Origin: Hemerocallis citrina
Taxonomy: Eukaryota > Streptophyta > Magnoliopsida > Asparagales > Asphodelaceae
Direction of reading: 5' to 3'
NCBI GenBank assembly: GCA_017893485.1
Contig: JACEHZ010000207.1
Coordinates: 1,612,001-1,676,000, forward strand
Length of the DNA stretch: 64,000 bases
Positions 11,632-22,189 of this stretch are shown here, piece by piece. How positions within the stretch are numbered: the stretch's first letter is position 1; each line of letters opens with the position of its first letter. The notes beneath the pieces are model-generated. The model made no database searches, had not been told where the DNA came from, and saw nothing but the letters and a program-made list of their open reading frames with translations. The position numbers and the translations under genes are program-made.

Positions 11632-13507
11632 ATGGTCCGACCGAGTGGAGTCATAGCCATCGAGCAATGGTAGAGGCCAACCACCATCACAAGTAAGAAG
11701 CGTATAATATTTTTAGTTATGAATCTTAATGTCTAATATTGTTTTTACAAAACAAAAATTTATACGTTTGTGTAGGATGCTGGCCAACCATCTACTTTGC
11801 ACAAAGTAGGAGCGTCATCTTCAGCCACACATGCAGGTCCAGGTTTATTAGACCCAACTCTACTATACTTGCAAGAAGAGCATAGTTCTCAAATTGTGTA
11901 GGAGGGGTCGACGAAGGCAATGTGTTTCCGTTTACATACGACATTACCTATGCACCTATTTGGTCAATGCCGATTTCCATGGAATGAGCATGGTGGGAAA
12001 TATAAAATTCAACCGTTCATTACTTACAGCTCTTGTTGAGCGATGGAGGCCGAAGACACACACGTTTCATCTACCAGTTAGAAAGATGACGATGACACTT
12101 CAGGATATAGCAGTTATATTCGGACATCCGATAGATGGGGTTGCCGTGACCAGAAACTTAAGAGTTCAATAAAGTTTCCTTTGTTAGAGATTATCTTGGG
12201 AAAGATGTTGATGAAGACGAAAAATGTGTGTTTGTCGGCGAATCAATCTGACGTTTTGTCTATATTTAGAGTTCAACAATAAATTAAGATAACCCGACCG
12301 ACTTCCAACTTCAGAGTTACACTCAGGCGTACCTCATGAGTATGTTGGGAGGTGTTATCTTTCCAAACTCTTCTGGTGATATCGTCCACCTTATGTTTCT
12401 ACCATTGATAGCTGATTTACACAGAGCCGACCGTTTAGTTAGGGAAGTGCAGCGTTGGTTTCCCTGTATCGCGTATTGTGTAATTGTGCGATAGGATCCA
12501 TACAGATGACAGGGCCAATGGGGTTGCTAGTGTTGGGAACATATACACTTCGACCATCCCCGAATAACGGTTCTTTCACAAAATTGGGTGGTAGTTGATG
12601 GGAACCCCGTGATGAGTTCTCCTCTAGAGGTTTACTAGACCGGTGGCCACAGGTGAAGAGATATCACACGTGGAGTGTTGACATATTACAGAGATGAGCT
12701 TGATCACTGCGGAAATAGTACGATAACTGGGATCCATACACCCCCGATCAATTGGAAATGCTACCACCCTTGTGCACGGCTAACATGCAACTATGGTTGA
12801 CGAGAGATTCACATGTTAAATTCAATATCGTGGAGTTCTAACATCCGGATATAGTTTGTCGGAAATTTGGTGTTCAACAAAAAATTCCTGATAACAGCAT
12901 GTACAACCGACGACTAAACAACATCACAGGTTAGGGTCGTATGCTCGCCTAATATTGATAGGGCTGAACATCATTAAGCTCATGTGGCCATGTGGAATGT
13001 GCAAAAATACGATTTGGTGCTTGAAGGTCTCATACCATACAATGGGTCGGAGCAAGAAGTGTACATGACGTGATACCGTCGTGTTACACGCTTATATGAT
13101 TTGCACGAGAAATCCTTAACCCGTGTCGATTTTTACTTCACGAGGTAGTCGACAGACAAAATCTCAATGCTTTTCTAGCTCAACCTCCACCACCACCACC
13201 AAGACAAGCTGAACCTCCATCACCACGACAAGTTCAACCCCAACCATCACATGGGCAGCGACGAAAGAGCGTTACTAGGCCGAGGGAAGGTGCTCAACTT
13301 CAAGCGCAACAACATGAGCGAACACACGAGATTGTAAAAGAGGAAACTGAGCATGAAGATGAGCCACTCCCTGAGATACCCGTGTCACAGTTGACACAAG
13401 TAGAACGTACACGCAAAGTCTCAGAACGGAAGAGGAGCAAGCCTACAACACTACATACCCAGCTAGTGTATGAACTTATTATTTTGTTGTTGATTGGCTC
13501 AAACTAG
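11632..13507 (+). pseudogene. Plant mobile domain (MAIN-like) transposon gene, copy 1
   Basis: The best-preserved piece (about 11894-12172) contains LVERWRPKTHTFHLP followed by MTMTLQDIAVIFGHPIDG, the signature of the plant mobile domain found in MAIN/MAIL proteins and in some Mutator-like and gypsy elements. Downstream, in shifting frames, come the FGVQQ-IP segment (about 12860-12890) and a proline-rich tail (about 13175-13260). An intron (11693-11775, GTAAG...TAG) matches one at the same place in copy 2. Many stops and frameshifts are present. Host MAIN-family proteins act in silencing of repeats; the role of the transposon versions is not established. No known transposase catalytic core is visible. 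Confidence 0.75.
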
Positions 13508-13769
13508 AAAAAGGAATTTTTTTGAAGTAATAACAAGAAGTGTGCATGTAGTGTTTGTTTACTTGTGCTTGTTTGTTTACCAATTGTGTTTTGTTGTTGA
13601 TTACGTGTTGTTATTATTATTACAATTTGTTGATGTAAATTTTTGATATATATGGTTGAGGTTGATCGATGAGAAATTTGTGTGAATGTGATGCATGTTT
13701 TGGAACATTGTATGGTACAGGTGTGATACAAGGGTGGTCCTCTCTGTTTTTTATTTTAAGTTCAACTAA

Positions 13770-14830
13770 CTGATGCAGATGTTGGGGGTAATGACATCAG
13801 TTACCTGTAATGTTATTCCTAATAGCGACATCTGTTATAAAATAGAGCTAAACTGACAGGATCATATATGTAAAAAAAAATCAACTAATGTCTCTATTTC
13901 CAGCAACGGCATCAGCTGTTTTAATACCGTTAATGGAAATAGCGACTGTTCAGATAGAGAGTTCCAAAGACCAAACATTTGGAGCTAAAAACTTCATTAT
14001 CATGTTGCCGCTATTTCCACTAACGGCATAGTTATACCTGTTGCCGTAATTAGAAATAGCGGCAACAGTTCAAATACGATTTCAATTATTAACTATGGTT
14101 AGACAATTTTCATTATTATTGTTGCCGTTATTGCCAATAACGGCAACAAGTATGATTATGTTGTTAATGAAAATAGCTGTATCAGGTGCCAGCGGCGAAG
14201 CCTGAACAATTTTACTGGGAGGGCCAAAGAAAAATTCTATGACTACCTGTAAAAATATAGAGATTTTTTCATAATTTTTAGGGTGGCCAAACAATAAAAC
14301 TTATAATTCAGGGGGGCCAAATTATAAATTTTTAAGGGTTTATAAAATTTTCAATAGTGTGAAGGGGGTTTTTGAAAATTCGGGGGGGGGGGGGGGGGGG
14401 GGGGGGGGCACCCCCGGGCCCTCACTATGCTTCGCCACTGTCAGGCGCGGAAGTTTTTGGTTCCAAATGTTTCCTCTCTGGAACTCTATGTCTGAACACT
14501 CGATATTTTCATTAACGACATCATTATGCATGTTGTCGTTATTGGCAATAGCGACAACAGTTCAAATATGATTTCAATTTTTTTATTCATATTATACAAT
14601 TTCATTTGAATTGTTGTCGCTATAGCCAATAACGACATCAGTTATAATGATTCTACACTTACAATTTTTTCTCAATTCAGAGAGCTCTCAGTTTAATGAT
14701 GTACCTATGTCGTTACTCCCCTAAGCCGTTACTCCCAATAGTCGGATTTGGAATTTTTTTTTACAAGTGCCGCTATTGGAAACAACAACATTAAAATAAC
14801 ATATGTTGTTATTGTCAATAATATTTTATG
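13770..14830. repeat. Array of short imperfect palindromes (copy 1)
   Basis: Motifs of the form GCCGTTATTGCCAATAACGG recur here in both orientations with variants (TTGCCGCTATTTCC/ACTAACGGCA, TTGTCGTTATTGGC/AATAGCGACA, and others), separated by AT-rich spacers. The same arrays are found at 53850-54710 and 46375-46610, which are the corresponding parts of related elements. No coding is seen. A hAT-like MITE is inserted at 14190-14440. Confidence 0.75.
14190..14440. mobile_element. Non-autonomous hAT-like MITE with poly-G run
   Basis: The 251-bp element has short terminal inverted repeats (CAGCGGCGAAGC at the left, GCTTCGCCACTG at the right) and an 8-bp target duplication with one mismatch (TCAGGTGC 14182-14189; TCAGGCGC 14441-14448). 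It contains an uninterrupted run of more than 20 G residues (about 14382-14408). Its insertion splits the palindrome array of PMD-MULE copy 1. Confidence 0.75.
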
Positions 14831-14896
14831 CTGACGTGTCCAAAAATGAGTCAGTTTGGTAATTATTTCTCAGTACAGAAAAAACTCAAAATCAGT

Positions 14897-15058
14897 AGGT
14901 TTTTTGCGTACATGTCACCCAAGATTTCGAAATTACAGATTATTATTTGTATATACATCACTAAAAAAATTTACTTTTTGTATATTCATCACGAATAAAA
15001 TGAGGTTTATTTAAAAATGTTATTTTTGCGTAACTTTTCATCCAAACAATATATATAT
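14897..15058. other. Intergenic, AT-rich, nothing recognised
   Basis: This is the flank of PMD-MULE copy 1. It is AT-rich with no gene or repeat that I recognise and ends in a short TA run at the insertion site of the next element. Confidence 0.6.
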
Positions 15059-15227
15059 AGGGCAATACTCCATTGCAAACGGGTATGAAAACCACAGAAG
15101 TCGTTGTTGGAAACCACGGTTTCAATGTTAACAACTGAAGCCATTGTTCCCAACAATGGCTTAGGTTTATAACCTAAGTCGTTGTTCTCAACAATGATTT
15201 AGTGGTTTGCAATGAAACATTCCTCTT
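15059..15227. mobile_element. Small foldback MITE, relative of 33068-33770
   Basis: The ends are inverted: AGGGCAATACTCCATTGCAAAC at the left edge and its imperfect complement at 15203-15227. The core contains GTCGTTGTTGG and CCATTGTTCCCAACAATGG palindromes. It sits in a TA-rich site. End sequence, TA-rich target and palindromic core match the larger element at 33068-33770. Confidence 0.65.
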
Positions 15228-15248
15228 ATATATATCTCTAATCTCTAA

Positions 15249-15424
15249 TCTCTAATATTATAATGGGAGAGGACCTTAGTGTCATTTGTAAATTTGTAAA
15301 TCTACCAACGCGTGCAACACACATGCATAACTATTATAAAAGAGATCCTAGGTTCAAATCCAGACTAAGTCTAAATTTTTATTTTAAAAAACTATATTTA
15401 TTAAAACGTGCATCGCACTACTAG
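15249..15424 (+). mobile_element. Short Helitron-like element
   Basis: It starts with TCTCTAATATTATAAT after an A and ends with CTAG before a T, which is the A/T insertion site typical of Helitrons. A small hairpin (GTGCATCGCAC) precedes the CTAG end. At 176 bp it has no coding capacity. A similar element is at 18309-18545. The 15425-15673 stretch that follows holds nothing I recognise. Confidence 0.5.
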
Positions 15425-15681
15425 TATATCTAACATAATTTATTATGTAAACTACTAGTATATATAATGGACACTCTTATATTATTTTGACCCTTATACA
15501 TAATTAGTTATCCCTCTTCTATTATGAAATCCAAGTTCTCATCTCCATTAATTATACACTTCATAAGAAAATAAGGTTCAAAACTAGGGTATGATATGTT
15601 AAAAAATGAGAATATTCATCTTTTTTAGATAAAAATACTCAATAAAAAATATTTTTTAATCAACCCTACTTCAGTGATGGT

Positions 15682-16587
15682 CAGAGCCGGTCCTGAGGTA
15701 TTTGAGGCCCTGGGCAAAAAAAATAGGCCCTTTATAGACACTCATGTATTTTTATATATATTAATAAATTATAATATAACGGCAGGGGACATAAAAACAA
15801 TACCCAAAAAAATAAAGATTACCTTTATTTTGATTTATGACACCAAATACTCCATATTTTTCATTAAGCATAGTGACAGCGACTCTTGCACCTGTCAAAT
15901 AAATAAAAAAATCACATCTCATAAGGCCAGGGCCCCAGGAATCAAGCTTATCATATAAATAAGCTTCAAATTTCAGTTTGTCACTAAGCTTGCCTAACAA
16001 TAATATCAATCAATACTACTATTGTTGGAGTGATTTCTACCTCAGTACCTCTTAAACCCATCAAAAGAGATTCTCAATTCTATTAATTAAAAAAAAACGA
16101 CAAGAGAGGGCTAAACTACCAGAGTAGTGCTAAGAAGACCAACAACTCCTGCAGTCCTGCTAAGAAGACCGACAACTCCAACTACGCCTCTGATACCCGG
16201 GACACCATGGCTACAACTCCAACTACAACTCCTGCTAAGAAAAAAAACTCTGTAAAAGAAACAAACGAAAATTCTCAACTGACAATTTGAAGAAGATCTG
16301 ATGATGCCGGAAGGGGAGAGAGAGTGTGAGTGAGAGAGAGAGAGAGAGAATTTGAAGAAGATGAAGAGACTAGACAAAAAAATAAAATGAAGAAGTTGAA
16401 GTGACACTGAAAGAGAGAGAGAGAGATTACTAAATTGGGCCCTCCACTAAAAATTAATTACAAATCCATTAATTCATTATATTAATTATAAGACCATTAA
16501 TTTATTATATTTAAAAAAATTTGGGCCCCTCCCCTGAAGTGAGCCCTGGGCGGTCGCCCTGTTGGCCCTCGGCCAGGGCTGGCCCTG
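15682..16587. mobile_element. Non-autonomous hAT-like element
   Basis: The 906-bp element is flanked by a perfect 8-bp duplication GTGATGGT (15674-15681 and 16588-16595). The ends are inverted: CAGAGCCGGTCCTGAGG at the left and CCAGGGCTGGCCCTG at the right. Inside are GA/CT-rich microsatellites (about 16310-16430) and no credible gene. The following 16596-16800 is AT-rich with nothing recognised. Confidence 0.8.
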
Positions 16588-16808
16588 GTGATGGTGTATT
16601 TATAAATTATCAAACTTTATTAGTGATGTATGTATAAATAATATAAAATTAGTGAGTAATCTACTATTTTAAAATTTTGAGTGATATATCGGGAAAAAAA
16701 CTAAATTAGTAAATAGTAATGATAAGGAGTGCAAGAGGCAAGCAATTAGATTTCAGAAGAGGACAAAGAGGGCTAGCAGATTGGTGCAACTATTTGCATC
16801 CTTTTGGT

Positions 16809-18246
16809 CTGTGATGCACGGGTACTCCAACCCCTCCCCCCCCTCCAGTACCAGTATCGGGTACGTATCCGACTCGGATAGGTGCGTATCCGGATATTTA
16901 AAAATAAAAAATAAAAAAAACTTATTCGGGTACGGGTTGGGTGCGCCCGGGTACGGGTTGGGTGCGTAGAATACGATTTTTATATTTTAAAAAAAATGAA
17001 TCAATCGCTGTTTCTCTCTTGCTCTTTACAGATCTTAGATCTCTCTCTGTCCTCAATCTTTCCTCTCTCTTTCGCTCTCGATCTCCCCTTTCTAAAAAAA
17101 AACCCTAATTTGATTAGCTGCCTTCTCCTTCAACTTCGCCTTCGTAGTCGCCTTCGCCTTCGCCTTCGCAGTCGCCTTCACAGTACCCTAATTTGATTAG
17201 CCACCGTTGCCTTCGCCTTTCCAGTCGCCTTCGCTGTCGCCTTTGCCGTCGCTTTCCTGCCTCGATCTATCTATCTTTCTCTCCCCCCTGAAGCCGTGCC
17301 TCTCTCCCCCGTGCCACTGCGTTCAAAGTTGTGCGACGCTGCTATTGTTGTGCCTCTCTTAAACCCCGAACGACCACTCCCCCCTTCCCCCCCCCCCCCC
17401 CCCCAAACCTACTGCTGTGCGCCGCTCAATCTCTTTACCAAGGTTTGAATTTTTTGCATCCTGATATTAAGATACAAAAATAAATCACTGTTAATTGTTA
17501 ATTGAGTTAATTGAGTGCACAAAAAAAGAATGTTAATTGTTAATTGAGTTAATTGAGTTCGCTGTTAAAATTATTGGAATTGTTAGAATGTTAGATTGTA
17601 TACAAAATTGTTAATTTATTGAATTGTTAGATTGTTAGATTGTATACAAAATTGTGATTGTATTCACTGTTAATTTATTGGAATTGTTAGATTGTGTACA
17701 AAATTATTGGAATAGTTAAAATTAATTGAGTTCACTGTTAAGTGTTCGGAAAGTTCACTGTTAATTGTTAGATTGTTTAGATGAGTTAATGTTAGAATTG
17801 AGAAGAGTTCACTGTTGTTAATTTTAGTTTTAACAGAGAACTAAGTCTTAACAGTGTTAAGACTTAGTTCACTGTTAGTTTTGATTGTATTCACTGTTAG
17901 TAGTGTTCACTTAAGTTCATTAGTTCCTCATTAGGTTTTTTAGTTCATTCTAATTCTTCCAAATTAGTTCATGTCTTCTTTGTAATTGTTACCAAAAATG
18001 TCGTATGTGCAAAATGGAAGTATGATTAGTTGATTACATTTACAATTTGTAGATTACAATCAATTTTCTAGTTATTATATTTTTTTTTGAATTTTATATT
18101 TTGTTAACATAATATATAATACATTTATTATTTTTATATTCAACATACCCTTAACGTACCCATATCCTACATTTTTGAGAAATCTCGTATCTGCGTACTC
18201 GAGTCGTGTCGTACCGGTATCCCGTACCCGTATCCGTGCTACATAG
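16809..18246. mobile_element. Non-autonomous hAT-like element
   Basis: The 1438-bp element is flanked by a perfect 8-bp duplication CTTTTGGT (16801-16808 and 18247-18254). The left end CTGTGATGCACGGGTAC and the reverse complement of the right end CTATGTAGCACGGATACGGG form the terminal repeat. Subterminal GGGTACGGGTTGG motifs follow (16925-16965). The interior has a C-run (about 17391-17404) and a long stretch of GTTAATTG/TTCACTG low-complexity repeats (17470-17930). No transposase is present. Confidence 0.8.
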
Positions 18247-18308
18247 CTTTTGGTTAGGGGTAAAGGACCAAAGGTTCTAGGATTGGTATCGAACAAGAAT
18301 ATTAAGAA

Positions 18309-18545
18309 TCTCTACTATTTTAATAGTAGAGTTGGGGTTTGTAAAAAACAAATCATAACTTTGTAACTATATAAACACATATAGTACACGTCCAAACTAT
18401 ATCCAACAAATATAAATGTGCACCGCACGTATAGCCCAAATCAAAACATTCAAATATAAACTATTTTTTTTCTTATTTGATATATATTCATTTAATTTGA
18501 AGACTTTATTTTTTTTAGACGTGCATCGCACATACATTATACTAG
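18309..18545 (+). mobile_element. Short Helitron-like element
   Basis: It starts with TCTCTACTATTTTAATAG after an A and ends with CTAG before a T. The hairpin GTGCATCGCAC lies about 12 bases before the CTAG end, as usual for Helitrons. At 237 bp it has no coding capacity. The next 300 bases (18546-18850) are AT-rich with no recognised feature. Confidence 0.55.
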
Positions 18546-18849
18546 TATTAGATAATGTGTAACAGTTGGATATGATAATGCATAAGTAGTACGGAACTTT
18601 TTAAAAAAAGACAACATGATTAGTTCTACTAGTTTGATAGAGTGATTCTCACATATAGGCCAAATTTAGAAACTGACTGCGAATATAGGCTGGTTGCCAA
18701 TCGTTTTTATAGAAATAGGCTAGTTGAAGATAATTTTCTAAATAGAACCTTGTCTTCGAAGTTATTTATACAACCTAAAAATTAAATTATTTACATAATT
18801 CAATACTGTATTTTAAAAACCGGATATTTCACAAAAAATAATGAAACTA

Positions 18850-19827
18850 AGATTTAAAAACCTTTCAAATTTTAAAATAAGATGTGTTGATAGTAGACTA
18901 ATAGAAAAAAGTATATAACCAATAAGAAAATATCAGAATATTTTGTAATAAAAATTAGAGCTACTAAGGAATTACCAAAAGAAATACAAAAAATAATAAC
19001 GTACAATGTAGTAGATTACATAAACAAAAAATTAAGTTGATATTACCAACACCTACTAGCACACAAAATAATAAAATATAAGAATTAAGTTGGTATGGAT
19101 AATACATAAATTAAATTCAAAAATAGAATTAGGAATTTTTAAGATTAATATACAAGAATAAGAAGAAGATTACAACGGCCCAGAATTTGGATGAGATATA
19201 TGAAAAGATTTAAAAATCATAAATAAGAACATAAAAGAACTAAGTAGATATATAACAGATGACATAGAAGAAGAATTAGAAATAACAAAAGAAGGTACGA
19301 AGGAGTTAGAAGTTATAATAAAACTTAATATAAATATTTTATAAATAGAAGATTTAACGGAAAATCCTAATTCAGAGGAAGTAGAAGAAGTCTTAAAAAA
19401 TCTAGATACAACAAACGAAGAAATAAAAATGGATTAAAAAAGCAAGATTAAAACAAAACCTATAGAAAATTCAACTAATATGTACGAATACTTCAGACCA
19501 CAACCTAATAAATGACCTTATCACCTACTATGGAAATGGCAAATTAGATAAATGAGTAAGTTAGGAAAAGAAAAGAAAAAAAAAACCCAAAATATGAACC
19601 CACAGAAAACTATGAAAAATGAATAGCAGGAATGAAGGATGACTAGATCTAAATTGTGTAAAAGGCGTATATAGAACAATAGAAGAATGGGTAAAAGCAT
19701 CCTTAATTGTAGGATTTAGGCAAAACCTCTTAGAAATTACATTCGAGAAATTTATAGAAGAAACATTTATAGGAGTAATAGCAAATTGGTGGAATGGATA
19801 AACAGAAGAAGACAGAAGTAATATCAG
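18850..19827 (+). pseudogene. Endogenous caulimovirid fragment: gag/coat-like region
   Basis: This AT-rich, Lys/Glu-rich degraded coding region carries many stops. The clearest part (about 19480-19820) reads as a capsid-like stretch with a Trp-rich segment near its end. It stops exactly at the target duplication ATCAG (19823-19827) of Tat A and continues at 31073 after that element. I recognise it from its position and composition rather than from a strong motif, so the family assignment is an inference from the linked fragments at 31073-32410 and 6225-6852. Confidence 0.45.
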
Positions 19828-20391
19828 TGTTGTCGCTAAATCTGGTGTGGGGGCAAACAGATAGAATTTATGGATTCTTAGGGAAACCGAATAACCAAAC
19901 CTGAAACTTTTCCGCCAGAGTTTGACCGTTGACTCCTGCCGTTCACCTGCAAAAAGTGCGATACACCGGGGTTGATCCCGGCGACGCACCCTCCGACGCT
20001 CAAGTCGGTAATCAGAAAGATTATGAATAAGCTTTTATTGGCAAAAGATTGATTACCTCTTAATGGTGGTAGATGGGGGGTATTTATAGCCGGCATTGGG
20101 ACCAGTTTAGGAATGAAATCCCTAATTCCCAGTGAAAGGATAGAGTGAATCAGGGCCGTTGATTAAATACAATCAGAAACCCTAATTCTATCCAGCTGGA
20201 CTGAGTTTCTTGCGGGTTGAGACCCGCACACAGTTGAGACGAATCCGTTCGTGGGTTATTAGGCCTTTGTAGAAAAGATCCAGAACCCATCTCGGACCTG
20301 CTTGTAGGTGAAATTACCATTTTACCCCTAAGCTTTAAGATTCGTGCCCGATTTGGACGGTTCCGATTTAACCCTATTTTTAGCCATATCA
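19828..20391 (-). mobile_element. 3' LTR of Tat A
   Basis: On the plus strand it runs from TGTTGTCGC to AGCCATATCA. The inner flank (20392-20412) reads as a G-rich polypurine tract on the minus strand (GGGAGTGGGGGGCTTG). The minus-strand TATA box is at 20081-20088. Confidence 0.92.
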
Positions 20392-21920
20392 CAAGCCCCC
20401 CACTCCCGAAGACCGATTTTGATCAGCCTTTGAGGAGTAATTTTACTGTCTTAATGGCTTTCGGGGTTGTATCGGAGTCCAAACGAGGGGTATTGAATCT
20501 TTGTATGAAGTTTTATGGTTATTTTCAAAGCTATTTGCGCGCTCAAGGTTGTTCTTGAGCTCTTTTGGACTTCAGGTGATTTTTCTTAATTTTTATCTAT
20601 TTTTCGGACCATTTATTTAATTTTGCGAAGTGGTGATTTATTGTTCGGGGGCCTTAATTAATTGTTCTAGGCAATAATTATTTACCCAGGGGTTCAAAAG
20701 TATTTCCCTGAATTTATAATTATTTTTTAGAATTTTCAATTAATTTTCCTGAATTTTAAATCATTTTTTGCAATTTTTTAAATAAATAAATCGATTTTAA
20801 TAAAAATTAATTTTTTAATCTGATTTATGAAGTGGTGCAATCTGGGCCTTTCATCAGCTTGCGGCGTGACTTTCTGGGGGATCGGACGGCCGGAGTAGCT
20901 CGGCAGGCTTTTTCTCCGTATGCGGAGGTCGGTGCCTAGCACCTCGGCACCACGTCCTCGGTAGCTCGGTAGCTTGACACCTAACGAGCTGCCAAGCAAC
21001 GTGGCAAGATCTGGAGTGTTCATCACGGTGCGAATCACGAGGAGGGCGGCTCAGATCACGAGAAAATGCTATGTTGTCGCTTTGTGGGCGTGGCGTGATC
21101 TGAGCCGTTCATCATGTTCTGGCACGTTTTTTGACACGATCCAACAGCTGGGGTAGGTCGGCATCATTTTTCTCCATATGTGATGGTCTGTACTTTGGCA
21201 CTTCGGCCAGAGGGCTTCGTAGCTCGGTGGTTCGGCTAAGCTGTTCGGTAGCTAGGCTAACACTCCGGTGGCTTGGCAGTTCGGGTCGAGCTCTTGGGCA
21301 CGTGGCTTGATCTGGGGCGCTCATCATGGTGTGGATCTCAAAATTATGGGTTCAGATCACGAGAAAATGTTATCTTGTCGTTCTGTGGGCGTAGCGTGAT
21401 ATGAGCTGTTCATCAGATTTGGGCACGAATTTTGAGACAATCTGACGGTGAAAGTGGCTCGGCGGCATTTTTCTCCATATGTAGAGGTTGGTGCCCCGGT
21501 AGCTCAGTAGAGTGCCTCGGTGGCTCGGCAAGTTACGAGTCATCAAGCCACGTGGTTGGATCTGGAGCGCTCATCATGGCGCGGATCTCGAAATTGTGGA
21601 TTCAGATCACGAGAAAACGTTATCTTGTTATTTTGTGGGCATGGCGTGGTCTGAGCCGTTCATCAGATTTGGTTACGAATTTTGAGACAATCTGACGGTG
21701 AAAGTAGCTCGACAGCATTTTTCTCCATATGTGGAGGTCGGTGCCCCGGTAGCTTGGCAGAGTGCCTCGGTGGCTCGGCGAGTTACGAGTCGCCGATTTG
21801 CGATGTGAAGTGAACCAACGCGACCTTCCTCTGAACCGTCGCAGCTTTCTGTATTCTGTCGTTTCATCTCCTTTAATGGGTTCCCCAAACGTTTACAAAA
21901 GCCCAATCATTGCCCTTCTT
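20392..21920. repeat. Tat A non-coding 3' region with diverged repeats of about 250-300 bp
   Basis: The stretch from 20413 to 20880 is AT-rich and empty. From about 20880 to 21800 a unit containing TTCTCCATATG (about 20908, 21170, 21469, 21720) alternates with ATCACGAGAAAATG and ATCTGAGCCGTTCATCA. A comparable array lies at 58190-58720 in Tat C. No coding is credible; ORFs in this region are repeat-driven. Confidence 0.75.
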
Positions 21921-21924
21921 TGGC

Positions 21925-21930
21925 TATAAG
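21925..21930 (+). promoter_or_regulatory. TATA box of the Tat A antisense gene
   Basis: TATAAG lies in the context GGCTATAAGTTC, about 270 bp upstream of the antisense coding region, followed by a CT-rich leader (21940-21990). The arrangement matches Tat C (60185) and Tat B (9108-9118). Confidence 0.5.
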
Positions 21931-22189
21931 TTCTCACACCCCCACCCCTTAGCACATTCTTTCACTTTTACTTCAAAGTTTTTACTTTTGCTCTTGAGTT
22001 GCTCTGCTAGCGGAGATCTGAGCTCAAGGGCGGTTGCACTAGCTGTCGAGAAGGCCAGGCAATTTCCGGCAAACTTTTTCCGACCATGTACGTCACATCA
22101 AGGTCAGTTTCCTTTGCCTTAGATATTTATTCAAGAAGTCACGAGTAAGCTCGGGTAGTGAGGCATCGTCCTCGGGAGGTCGAAATGCC

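Larger units (their letters stand above)
11181..14887 (+). mobile_element. PMD-carrying Mutator-like element, copy 1 (main part)
   Basis: Tat B inserted in the 5' flank of the PMD gene of this transposon. Order: upstream region with loosely repeated GTAGTGTATTGAG motifs (11181-11630), PMD gene (11632-13507), arrays of short palindromes (13770-14830), and a terminus at about 14887. The other end of the same element is at 45940-47215. The candidate target duplication is AAAATCAGT (14888-14896); the partner next to 47215 reads ACTAATTTT, whose reverse complement differs at one base. A 9-bp duplication fits Mutator-like elements. A second copy is at 53745-57181. Confidence 0.65.
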
